From NCBI GenBank assembly GCA_002403175.1, contig DHHG01000113.1:1-6786 (forward strand): a stretch of 6,786 nucleotides of DNA. The letters run 5' to 3'. The stretch is from Syntrophaceae bacterium UBA4778 (GTDB taxonomy: Bacteria; Desulfobacterota; Syntrophia; Syntrophales; UBA4778). The notes beneath the pieces are model-generated. The model made no database searches, was not told the DNA's origin, and worked only from the letters and a program-made list of their open reading frames with translations. This document shows, piece after piece, positions 1 through 4,785 of the stretch (positions within the stretch are counted from its first letter, which is position 1; every line of letters starts with the position of its first letter). The position numbers and the translations under genes were made by a program.

Positions 1-15
1 CTGACAGGAGATAAC

Positions 16-1224
16 ATGCATCCCGAACTGATTGACTCTCTCATTGTCAAAAATGAAGCCAAAATCATTTTTCTGATCATGGATGGACTCGGCGGCCTTC
101 CTGTTGAAGGGAAAGACGGTACGGAGCTGGAAACGGCGCTAACGCCCAACCTTGATCGCCTCGCAAGACAATCTGTTTGCGGTCTTCTTGATCCTGTAGG
201 GCCAGGCATTACACCTGGAAGCGGCCCGGCGCATTTTGCCCTGTTCGGATACGATCCGGTTAAGAACAATATTGGACGGGGTCTTCTCGAAGCTGCGGGA
301 ATTGATTACCAGATGTCGGATCGCGATCTTCTGGTAAGAATCAATTTTGCTACGATTGATGCAAAAGGCATTTTAACCGATCGGCGGGCCGGAAGAATTG
401 ATACCGAAACCTGCGCCCGGATATGTCGTAAACTTCAGGAGGGTATCAAATCCATTTCGGGAATCGAGGTATTCTTCGAACCTGTCAAGGAGCATCGGGC
501 TGTTCTGGTACTGAGGGGAGACAATCTGCATGAGACTATCCAGGAAACCGATCCTCAAAAAACCGGTCTGGAACCGCTGCCTCCAATGGCTTTATCTGCT
601 GAAGCACAGCAAACATCCGCCGTCCTTTCCGATCTCGTCGCACAGGCACGACGAATTTTGAAGGACGAACCCAAAGCCAATATGCTTCTGCTCAGGGGAT
701 ACTCACGGTATCGAAAATATCCGTCGTTGAAAGAACGTTTTGGCCTGAATACCTTTGCGATCGCGTCTTATCCGATGTATAGGGGAATTTCCCGACTGCT
801 CGGAATGACGGTAGCGGAAAGGACGGATACGATAGCTGAAGAAATAGAGATGCTGAAGAAAAACTACTCAGCATATGATTTCTTTTTTGTCCACATAAAA
901 CCGACCGATTCGAGGGGAGAAGACGGAGATTTTGATGCTAAAGTGAAGGCCATCGAGACCGTCGATACCCTGATCCCGGAAATAACCGCTCTTAATCCGG
1001 ATGTCCTTGTTATCACAGGCGATCATTCCACGCCGGCTGCCCTTGCAGGGCATAGCTGGCATCCAGTGCCGGTTCTTCTTGCCGCCAGGACCTGTCGGCC
1101 TGATGCAGTCCAGTATTTTGGCGAAAAGGACTGCCTCTACGGAGGCATCGGGAGAATGCCTTCTATGTATTTGATGGGATTGGCGCTGGCTCATGCGCGG
1201 AAGCTTGAAAAATTTGGAGCGTGA
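16..1224 (+). CDS. apgM: 2,3-bisphosphoglycerate-independent phosphoglycerate mutase, archaeal type (ApgM)
   Basis: This cytoplasmic glycolytic/gluconeogenic enzyme interconverts 3- and 2-phosphoglycerate through a phosphoserine intermediate; it belongs to the alkaline phosphatase superfamily. Family marks are visible in order: the metal-binding Asp in LIMDGLGG (D23), the nucleophile block PGSGPAHFALFGYDP (S69, H73), a HIKPTDSRGEDGD block, and the C-terminal metal block TGDHSTP followed by HSWHPVP. At 402 residues it is full length for the family (about 400). The ATG at 16 is preceded by AGGAG at 6-10 with a 5-base gap, which supports this start. It is the ApgM form, distinct from the longer (about 510 residue) GpmI type of most bacteria; ApgM is common in archaea and also occurs in deltaproteobacterial lineages. 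Any promoter or upstream partner lies outside the window. Confidence 0.95.
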   Translation: MHPELIDSLIVKNEAKIIFLIMDGLGGLPVEGKDGTELETALTPNLDRLARQSVCGLLDPVGPGITPGSGPAHFALFGYDPVKNNIGRGLLEAAGIDYQMSDRDLLVRINFATIDAKGILTDRRAGRIDTETCARICRKLQEGIKSISGIEVFFEPVKEHRAVLVLRGDNLHETIQETDPQKTGLEPLPPMALSAEAQQTSAVLSDLVAQARRILKDEPKANMLLLRGYSRYRKYPSLKERFGLNTFAIASYPMYRGISRLLGMTVAERTDTIAEEIEMLKKNYSAYDFFFVHIKPTDSRGEDGDFDAKVKAIETVDTLIPEITALNPDVLVITGDHSTPAALAGHSWHPVPVLLAARTCRPDAVQYFGEKDCLYGGIGRMPSMYLMGLALAHARKLEKFGA

Positions 1225-1273
1225 TGGGTTTACGTGTTTTTCTCTCAGCGCCTTTTCTCTGTGGATAGTTAGT

Positions 1274-1304
1274 CCCGGGGACAAACGAACGTATCCGGGT
1301 TTTG
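1274..1304 (+). terminator. weak intrinsic terminator after apgM
   Basis: CCCGGG (1274-1279) can pair with TCCGGG (1294-1299), giving five GC pairs plus one G-T, around a 14-base loop. TTTTG follows, then an AT-rich stretch. The hairpin lies 50 bases past the apgM stop and directly before the rplU promoter, where transcription of apgM should end. The large loop and short T run make it a weak call. Confidence 0.4.
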
Positions 1305-1314
1305 TAAATTTTAA

Positions 1315-1342
1315 TTGACAAAACTGAATTGTACTTTATAAT
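1315..1342 (+). promoter_or_regulatory. sigma70-type promoter of rplU-rpmA
   Basis: Both boxes match consensus perfectly: -35 TTGACA at 1315-1320 and -10 TATAAT at 1337-1342, with a 16-base spacer in an AT-rich setting. Transcription would start near 1349, leaving a leader of about 30 bases before the rplU ATG. That is too short for a structured ribosomal-protein leader of the kind found before rplU in some other bacteria. This is the strongest promoter in the window, as expected for ribosomal protein genes. Confidence 0.85.
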
Positions 1343-1378
1343 AACTTTTTCAATTTTTCACCTCGGAAGGATTTAGCC

Positions 1379-1690
1379 ATGTACGCAGTTATTAAGACAG
1401 GCGGAAAACAGTATAAAGTCTCTGAAGGAGACCTCCTGAATATTGAGAGGCTGGAAGGGGAATCGGGATCTGAAGTTGTTTTTGAAGAGGTTTTGATGGT
1501 CTCCGGCGAAGGCGATATCAAGATAGGCACACCCGTTGTAGAGGGAGCCAAAGTTATAGGAGAGATTGTAAGAGAGACTAAGGGACCCAAAATAACCATT
1601 TTCAAAATGAAAAGAAGGAAGGGATTCCGCAAGAAAACAGGTCATCGCCAGAAGTTGACCAATTTGAAAATTAAAAAGATTACCATTTAG
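1379..1690 (+). CDS. rplU: 50S ribosomal protein L21
   Basis: L21 is a large-subunit protein that binds 23S rRNA. At 103 residues it has the standard bacterial length. The N-terminus [14 protein letters not shown] and the basic C-terminal stretch, which carries [16 protein letters not shown] (the L21 signature region), are unmistakable. AAGGA at 1367-1371 sits 7 bases before the ATG. It is the first gene of a two-gene unit with rpmA (22-base gap), driven by the consensus promoter at 1315-1342. The rplU-rpmA pairing is the usual bacterial arrangement, which strengthens both calls. Confidence 0.98.
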   Translation: MYAVIKTGGKQYKVSEGDLLNIERLEGESGSEVVFEEVLMVSGEGDIKIGTPVVEGAKVIGEIVRETKGPKITIFKMKRRKGFRKKTGHRQKLTNLKIKKITI

Positions 1691-1712
1691 GACAGCGGAG
1701 GAACAAGACAGC

Positions 1713-1967
1713 ATGGCACATAAAAAAGGTCAGGGGAGTACAAGAAACGGCAGAGATAGCAATGCACAGCGCCGTGGAATAAAGGCTTATAGCGGAGAGG
1801 CTGTCAGCGCCGGGTCTATTCTTGTTCGCCAGCTTGGGACCAAAATTCATCCAGGTATTAACGTCGGGATCGGTAAGGATTACACGATCTTTTCGAAAAT
1901 AGACGGCATAGTTAAATACGAACGGAAAGATAAAGACAGAAAAAAGGTCAGTGTTTACGCATCCTGA
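1713..1967 (+). CDS. rpmA: 50S ribosomal protein L27
   Basis: L27 is a large-subunit protein whose N-terminal tail reaches towards the peptidyl transferase centre. At 84 residues it is the standard size. It begins [20 protein letters not shown] and contains [19 protein letters not shown], both family hallmarks. The protein starts directly at MAHKKG, so it lacks the cleavable N-terminal extension that Firmicutes and relatives remove with the Prp protease. GGAGGA at 1697-1702 sits 10 bases before the ATG. The gene is cotranscribed with rplU. The GTPase gene obg, which follows rpmA in many genomes, is not next; a cold-shock gene is. I see no hairpin terminator directly after the stop; the first one downstream is at 2114-2144. 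Confidence 0.98.
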   Translation: MAHKKGQGSTRNGRDSNAQRRGIKAYSGEAVSAGSILVRQLGTKIHPGINVGIGKDYTIFSKIDGIVKYERKDKDRKKVSVYAS

Positions 1968-2028
1968 TCGACTTTTGCCTGTTTCCCTACTTTTTGTTTG
2001 ATTTAGACTACAGAAAAATACAGAAATG

Positions 2029-2057
2029 TTGACTTAGGCATTCATATATTGTATGAA
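2029..2057 (+). promoter_or_regulatory. sigma70-type promoter ahead of the csp leader / candidate small RNA
   Basis: A -35 TTGACT (2029-2034) and a -10 TATGAA (2052-2057) are separated by 17 bases, five and four matches to consensus. The predicted start is near 2064, about 120 bases before the cold-shock ATG and just before the first of three hairpins. It lies 62 bases after the rpmA stop. No comparable promoter is visible between the terminator at 2144 and the csp start, so it is the best candidate for driving csp. Confidence 0.6.
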
Positions 2058-2063
2058 CTTACT

Positions 2064-2144
2064 GATTTGAGGTTTTATACCTGAAATCGTAAGCTCTGTC
2101 CCGGAGAAAAATGCCGCTCAGGCTTACAGCTTGAGCGGTTTTTT
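2064..2144 (+). ncRNA. candidate small RNA or cold-shock mRNA attenuator leader
   Basis: From the predicted start near 2064 to the end of the T run, the RNA would be about 81 bases and almost fully structured. Hairpin 1 pairs AGGT (2070-2073) with ACCT (2079-2082), extended by TTT/AAA across a G-G mismatch. Hairpin 2 pairs CTCTG (2094-2098) with CGGAG (2102-2106), loop TCC. The third is the 10-pair terminator hairpin at 2114-2138. GTAAGC (2089-2094) can instead pair with GCTTAC (2122-2127), which would break the terminator stem. This could be an independent small RNA, or the leader of csp with conditional termination. I do not recognise a known RNA family. The structure was read by eye, not computed. 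Confidence 0.4.
2114..2144 (+). terminator. strong intrinsic terminator in front of csp
   Basis: CCGCTCAGGC (2114-2123) pairs with GCTTGAGCGG (2129-2138). That gives ten pairs, one of them G-T, closed by the five-base loop TTACA, and six T residues follow (2139-2144). This is a textbook intrinsic terminator. It ends either the rplU-rpmA transcript or the short RNA from the promoter at 2029-2057. Because it lies 40 bases before the csp ATG with no new promoter between, csp expression from upstream would need read-through. Confidence 0.9.
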
Positions 2145-2184
2145 GTTATGGTTTTTTACTGCTCAAACTTCGGGGAGGAAAAAA

Positions 2185-2397
2185 ATGGATCGTGAAGTCG
2201 GCATTGTGAAGTGGTTTGATGAGAAAAAAGGTTATGGTTTCATCGCGCGAAAATCGGGAGGAGATGTTTTTGTCCATTATTCCGATATTTCCGGAGAAGG
2301 ATTCCGTACACTAAAAGAAGGGCAAAATGTGGAGTTTACGATTAAGCAGAATCGTAAGGGTGAGGCGGCTGCAGAAGTTACCAAAATGCCAGGTTAG
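2185..2397 (+). CDS. csp: cold-shock domain protein (CspA family)
   Basis: This small single-stranded nucleic-acid-binding protein is of the CspA type, members of which act as RNA chaperones and transcription antiterminators. It is 70 residues long, one complete cold-shock domain. GIVKWFDEKKGYGFI carries RNP1 (KGYGFI, residues 15-20) and VFVHY is RNP2 (28-32); the GFRTLKEGQ loop and the C-terminal EVTKMPG are also typical. Small departures from the common form are WFD for WFN and Tyr for Phe in RNP1. The ATG at 2185 is chosen because GGGGAGG at 2172-2178 sits 6 bases before it and the protein then begins as family members do. The frame stays open upstream to a TTG at 2131, but that codon lies inside the terminator hairpin. 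The number of cold-shock paralogues in the genome is unknown, so no letter is assigned. Confidence 0.95.
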   Translation: MDREVGIVKWFDEKKGYGFIARKSGGDVFVHYSDISGEGFRTLKEGQNVEFTIKQNRKGEAAAEVTKMPG

Positions 2398-2532
2398 AGT
2401 TTTACCTAACACAGCCATTTAGATTAAGACCGGATTTCAATTTAAATTCAGGCGTACTCTTGCACTTTATTCATTGGCTATGTTTTGTAACTTATTGAAT
2501 AGGGTTCCTCACAAGAGTTGCGACGATAGAAA

Positions 2533-2743
2533 CCGGCTTGCCCCGAGTTTTATCGGACTAGGCCGGAAGCCTGGAGTAGATTTGTGCTTAAGCTTCGGAT
2601 TGGTCATGATGGCGGATATTCCTTCCAATGCTTTTCCTGTTGGGGGTTTAATCCGCTTTATAATTCGGGCTCGCAAACCGGATGAATTATCAATATCGGA
2701 TCGTACCGGAAGCCCTCCTTGCTCATTTTGGAGGGCTTTTTTT
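2533..2743 (+). ncRNA. candidate structured RNA ending in an intrinsic terminator
   Basis: Four helices can be read in sequence. (A) CCGGCTTG (2533-2540) pairs with TAGGCCGG (2559-2566, two G-T pairs). After a 2x2 internal loop, CCGA/TCGG closes on GTTTTA. (B) GCGGAT (2612-2617) pairs with ATCCGC (2651-2656), enclosing CTTCCAA/TTGGGGG (2622-2628/2640-2646). (C) ATAATTC (2660-2666) pairs with GAATTAT (2684-2690). (D) The last is the terminator stem (2711-2737). A competing hairpin joins CTAGGC (2558-2563) to GCCTGG (2569-2574), so helix A has an alternative. No strong promoter is visible upstream; TTGGCT-15-TTGAAT at 2474-2500 is the best, and poor. It may be an independent RNA, an unusually long csp 3' end, or an upstream leader for queDEC. 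I recognise no known family. Confidence 0.35.
2711..2743 (+). terminator. strong intrinsic terminator between csp and queD
   Basis: AGCCCTCC (2711-2718) pairs perfectly with GGAGGGCT (2730-2737) around an 11-base loop, and the T run spans 2737-2743. It lies 314 bases after the csp stop and 234 bases before queD. It therefore separates the two transcription units, yet is oddly far from csp. That distance is one reason to suspect an extra transcript ending here. Confidence 0.85.
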
Positions 2744-2868
2744 ATCTGTCTTAAAGAGGTTTCCCCAATACCTGAATTAAAACCGGAATGGATGATTTTG
2801 CTTCTTTATTGTTCCCTTCAATTCGTTTTTAAAACTGTTGATTCTGTCAGGGTCTTAGATTTCTCTTA

Positions 2869-2902
2869 TTCATTTTTGGAATTCAGTGTGATACTAAATT
2901 CC
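2869..2902 (+). promoter_or_regulatory. possible queDEC promoter overlapped by a 25-base dyad (operator-like)
   Basis: GGAATT (2878-2883) and AATTCC (2897-2902) are perfect inverted copies. The inner AGT (2885-2887) and ACT (2893-2895) are also inverted, so 9 of 10 positions match around the centre GTGAT. An extended -10-like element, TG (2889-2890) plus TACTAA (2892-2897), lies inside the dyad, with a poor -35 TTCATT (2869-2874) 17 bases upstream. Transcription would start near 2904, giving a leader of about 70 bases. If the promoter is real, a protein bound to the dyad would cover the -10. Otherwise the dyad could form an RNA hairpin. The dyad is plain in the sequence; the promoter is weak. 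Confidence 0.35.
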
Positions 2903-2927
2903 GTTAACGGTGCATTAACAAAACCGG
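2901..2927 (+). promoter_or_regulatory. palindrome and possible small pseudoknot in the queD leader
   Basis: CCGTTAACGG (2901-2910) is a perfect 10-base palindrome. As RNA, GTTAA (2903-2907) can pair with TTAAC (2915-2919) around loop CGGTGCA. The loop bases CGGT (2908-2911) can then pair with ACCG (2923-2926) beyond an AAA linker, the topology of an H-type pseudoknot. Class I preQ1 riboswitches share that general layout, and queDEC, a natural target, starts 50 bases downstream. However, the loop is short, the conserved preQ1-I bases are not evident, and zero bases connect the two helices unless one pair opens. I therefore do not call a riboswitch. Confidence 0.25.
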
Positions 2928-2976
2928 ATTTTTCTTGGGAAAAAATAAACGAAATTTAATCTCTTGAGGTGCCTGA

Positions 2977-3357
2977 ATGGCAGGTATTTTTGAAATTTTT
3001 GTAAAATCTGAGTTCTCGGCGGCGCACAGTCTTAGGAATTACCCTGGAGACTGCGCCCAGGTTCATGGTCATAACTGGAGTGTGAAAGTTTATCTGAAGT
3101 GCCGGGAACTGGATTCCATTGGTCTTGGTATTGATTTCAGAAAGGTCAAAGGGGCCGTGAAGGAAGTCCTTTCCGGGCTCGATCATGCCGATCTCAATTC
3201 GATGCCTCAGTTCCAGTTGGTAAATCCTTCATCCGAAAATATTGCCAGATATCTTTACAGAGAGCTGGAAAAAAGGCTCAACTCCGATCGGGTGGCAATT
3301 TCCGGGATCGAAGTCTCGGAATCGCCTGGGCAAGGAGTTTATTACAGTGAGGAATAA
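2977..3357 (+). CDS. queD: 6-carboxy-5,6,7,8-tetrahydropterin synthase (QueD)
   Basis: QueD converts 7,8-dihydroneopterin triphosphate to 6-carboxytetrahydropterin, the first dedicated step towards preQ0. The 126-residue protein shows the zinc histidines H17 (in FSAAHSL) and H30/H32 (in VHGHNW), the catalytic Cys C26, and the Asp-His pair in LDHADLN (D69, H70). It also has the PSSENIARYLYRELE helix and a C-terminal glutamate (E115 in EVSESP) expected to bind the pterin. The length is usual for bacterial QueD. The ATG is preceded by GAGGT at 2966-2970 with a 6-base gap. It heads the queDEC unit, and its last 11 bases overlap queE. A divergent pterin synthase is unlikely given the Cys and the neighbours. 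Confidence 0.95.
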   Translation: MAGIFEIFVKSEFSAAHSLRNYPGDCAQVHGHNWSVKVYLKCRELDSIGLGIDFRKVKGAVKEVLSGLDHADLNSMPQFQLVNPSSENIARYLYRELEKRLNSDRVAISGIEVSESPGQGVYYSEE

Positions 3358-4003
3358 TTCCTTGCTCGTCAACGAGATATTTTACAGCATCCAGGGTGAA
3401 TCCTCCTTTGCGGGCACCCCTTGCATTTTTGTACGCCTTACCGGGTGTAATCTGCGGTGCAGCTATTGCGATACGCGCTATGCTTATGAGAATGGTTCGG
3501 AAATGGAAGTTGCCTCCATTCTGCAGGCCGTTGAATATTTTTCCTGTCCTCTTGTAGAAATTACCGGGGGAGAGCCGCTGATGCAACCGGGAACGCCGGA
3601 ACTTGTGAGCAGACTCCTGGAGAGAGATGTCCGGGTGCTGGTGGAAACAAACGGGAGTCTCAATATCGATTGTGTAGATTCTCGTGCCGTCCGGATTGTC
3701 GATATCAAATGCCCATCCAGCGGCGAGCACGGCTGCAACGATCTACAGAATTTGAAACGCCTGAGTCCGCATGACGAGATCAAGTTTGTGATCGGGGATA
3801 AAGAAGACTTCAATTACGCGAAACGGATGCTGAGCTTGATTCCTGGTAAACCTGGAATGGAGCGGCACATCCATTTTTCTCCGGTTTCAGGTCGGCTGGA
3901 TCCAAAAGATCTGGCCATGTGGATTCTAGATGATCATCTGCCGGTACGTCTGAATCTGCAGCTTCACAGGATTATCTGGCCCGAAGAGGAGAGGGGCCGG
4001 TAG
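3347..4003 (+). CDS. queE: 7-carboxy-7-deazaguanine synthase (QueE), radical SAM
   Basis: QueE contracts the ring of 6-carboxytetrahydropterin to 7-carboxy-7-deazaguanine, using S-adenosylmethionine and a 4Fe-4S cluster. The cluster motif CNLRCSYC (C34, C38, C41) has CX3CX2C spacing, followed by the SAM-contact block TGGEP (73-77) and VETNGS. The N-terminal [11 protein letters not shown] is a QueE hallmark for substrate binding. The GTG at 3347 is chosen because AAGGAG at 3332-3337 sits 9 bases before it and [13 protein letters not shown] follows at once. The frame is open further upstream only because it overlaps queD. This gives 218 residues, normal for the family. The 11-base overlap with queD suggests translational coupling. 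queC starts 14 bases after the stop. Confidence 0.95.
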   Translation: MRNNSLLVNEIFYSIQGESSFAGTPCIFVRLTGCNLRCSYCDTRYAYENGSEMEVASILQAVEYFSCPLVEITGGEPLMQPGTPELVSRLLERDVRVLVETNGSLNIDCVDSRAVRIVDIKCPSSGEHGCNDLQNLKRLSPHDEIKFVIGDKEDFNYAKRMLSLIPGKPGMERHIHFSPVSGRLDPKDLAMWILDDHLPVRLNLQLHRIIWPEEERGR

Positions 4004-4017
4004 ATAAGGAAATTACT

Positions 4018-4701
4018 ATGAAAAAGAAGGCGGTTGTTCTTGCAAGCGGGGGAATCGATTCGACTACGACCATGGCTGTAGCCAGGGCCGAATCATACGA
4101 AATTTATGCACTGAGCTTTCGTTACGGACAGCGCCATGATCTGGAGATCGAATCGGCGAAAAGGATTGCCGAACTTCTGGGGGCCAGGGAGCACCTGGTG
4201 ATTGAAATCGATCTTGGCAGAATTGGCGGTTCCGCCCTTACCGCAGATATCGATGTTCCTAAATCCAGAAGCGCGGAAGATATTGGAGCCGGTATACCGG
4301 TGACCTATGTGCCCGCCCGCAATACCATCTTCCTCTCCTATGCCTTGGCTTGGGCGGAAGTGCTCGGTGCAGAAGATATTTTTATCGGGGTCAATGCAGT
4401 CGATTATTCCGGATATCCGGATTGCCGTCCTGAGTACATTGCGGCTTTCGAGAAGATGGCCAATCTCGCAATGAAAGCGACCGTTGAGGGAAAGATGAAG
4501 ATCAGGATTCGCACCCCCCTTATCCACCTCACCAAAGCGGAAATCATCCATAAGGGAATCGAGCTTGGCGTTGATTACGCCTGCACCCATAGCTGTTATG
4601 ACCCGAAACCTGACGGCAGGGCATGTGGCGAATGCGATAGCTGCCTTCTGAGAAAAAAAGGCTTCCAAGAATCCGGAGTCAAAGATCCAACCTGCTATTG
4701 A
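4018..4701 (+). CDS. queC: 7-cyano-7-deazaguanine (preQ0) synthase (QueC)
   Basis: QueC turns 7-carboxy-7-deazaguanine into preQ0 by ATP-dependent adenylation and amide-to-nitrile conversion with ammonia. The PP-loop SGGIDS (10-15) binds [35 protein letters not shown] and [18 protein letters not shown] are all strongly family-like. The C-terminal zinc site is C193, C203, C206 and C209 (in THSCYDP and [10 protein letters not shown]). The length of 227 residues is usual. AAGGA at 4006-4010 sits 7 bases before the ATG. It is last in queDEC. The later steps to queuosine (queF, tgt, queA, queG) are not in the window. Past the stop there is only a weak hairpin (CAGAA/TTCTG, about 4705-4721), so read-through into the next gene is possible. 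Confidence 0.96.
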   Translation: MKKKAVVLASGGIDSTTTMAVARAESYEIYALSFRYGQRHDLEIESAKRIAELLGAREHLVIEIDLGRIGGSALTADIDVPKSRSAEDIGAGIPVTYVPARNTIFLSYALAWAEVLGAEDIFIGVNAVDYSGYPDCRPEYIAAFEKMANLAMKATVEGKMKIRIRTPLIHLTKAEIIHKGIELGVDYACTHSCYDPKPDGRACGECDSCLLRKKGFQESGVKDPTCY

Positions 4702-4785
4702 GAGCAGAAGCTGCCGTTCTGTTTCAGGTCCGGATGATGAAAATTTAAGATATTAATTTACAATAGTTTTAGCAGGCCCTTGTTT

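Larger units (their letters stand above)
2398..2976. other. 579-base interval without a credible protein gene
   Basis: The interval contains several strong hairpins (2533-2743) ending in an intrinsic terminator, then an AT-rich stretch, then a compact group of dyad symmetries at 2878-2927 next to queD. One plus-strand frame stays open from 2474 to 2959. It has no ribosome binding site, runs straight through the terminator hairpin and has a composition unlike a protein, so I do not call it. ACCGG recurs six times (2429, 2532, 2677, 2705, 2782, 2923). The first 100 bases hold an AT palindrome (AATTTAAATT, 2439-2448) and nothing else I can support. Confidence 0.6.

Noticed and set aside
868..1284. 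138-codon minus-strand frame over the end of apgM
   Set aside because: It is antisense to a confident gene with intact motifs and looks like a shadow; its translation is basic and low in recognisable structure.
1349..1378. A ribosomal protein L21 leader RNA
   Set aside because: The leader between the consensus promoter and the rplU ATG is only about 30 bases and has no stable hairpin.
1336..1714. Two minus-strand frames over rplU
   Set aside because: They are shadows of a ribosomal protein gene; both span the rplU coding strand, and the first also crosses its leader.
2131..2184. Upstream extension of the cold-shock protein from a TTG
   Set aside because: The start lies in the terminator hairpin, and the extra residues are not cold-shock-like. 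The ATG at 2185 has a strong ribosome binding site.
2474..2959. 161-codon open frame on the plus strand between csp and queD
   Set aside because: It has no ribosome binding site at its start, crosses a perfect intrinsic terminator, has protein-unlike composition and matches no family I recognise. It is better explained as an accidental open frame over structured DNA.
2901..2970. A confirmed preQ1 riboswitch before queD
   Set aside because: Place and general topology fit, but the loop is too short, the conserved aptamer bases are not evident, and the ribosome binding site is about 40 bases away. It is kept only as a finding.
3242..3346. Upstream extension of QueE by 35 residues
   Set aside because: It lies wholly within queD and lacks QueE features. 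The GTG at 3347 has AAGGAG at the right distance and gives normal length.
4093..4668. 191-codon minus-strand frame inside queC
   Set aside because: It is antisense to a gene with a complete PP-loop and zinc site; it has no ribosome binding site and no recognisable family.
4759..4764. TACAAT as a -10 box for the SGNH gene
   Set aside because: The matching -35 position reads GATGAA, too far from consensus to call a promoter.
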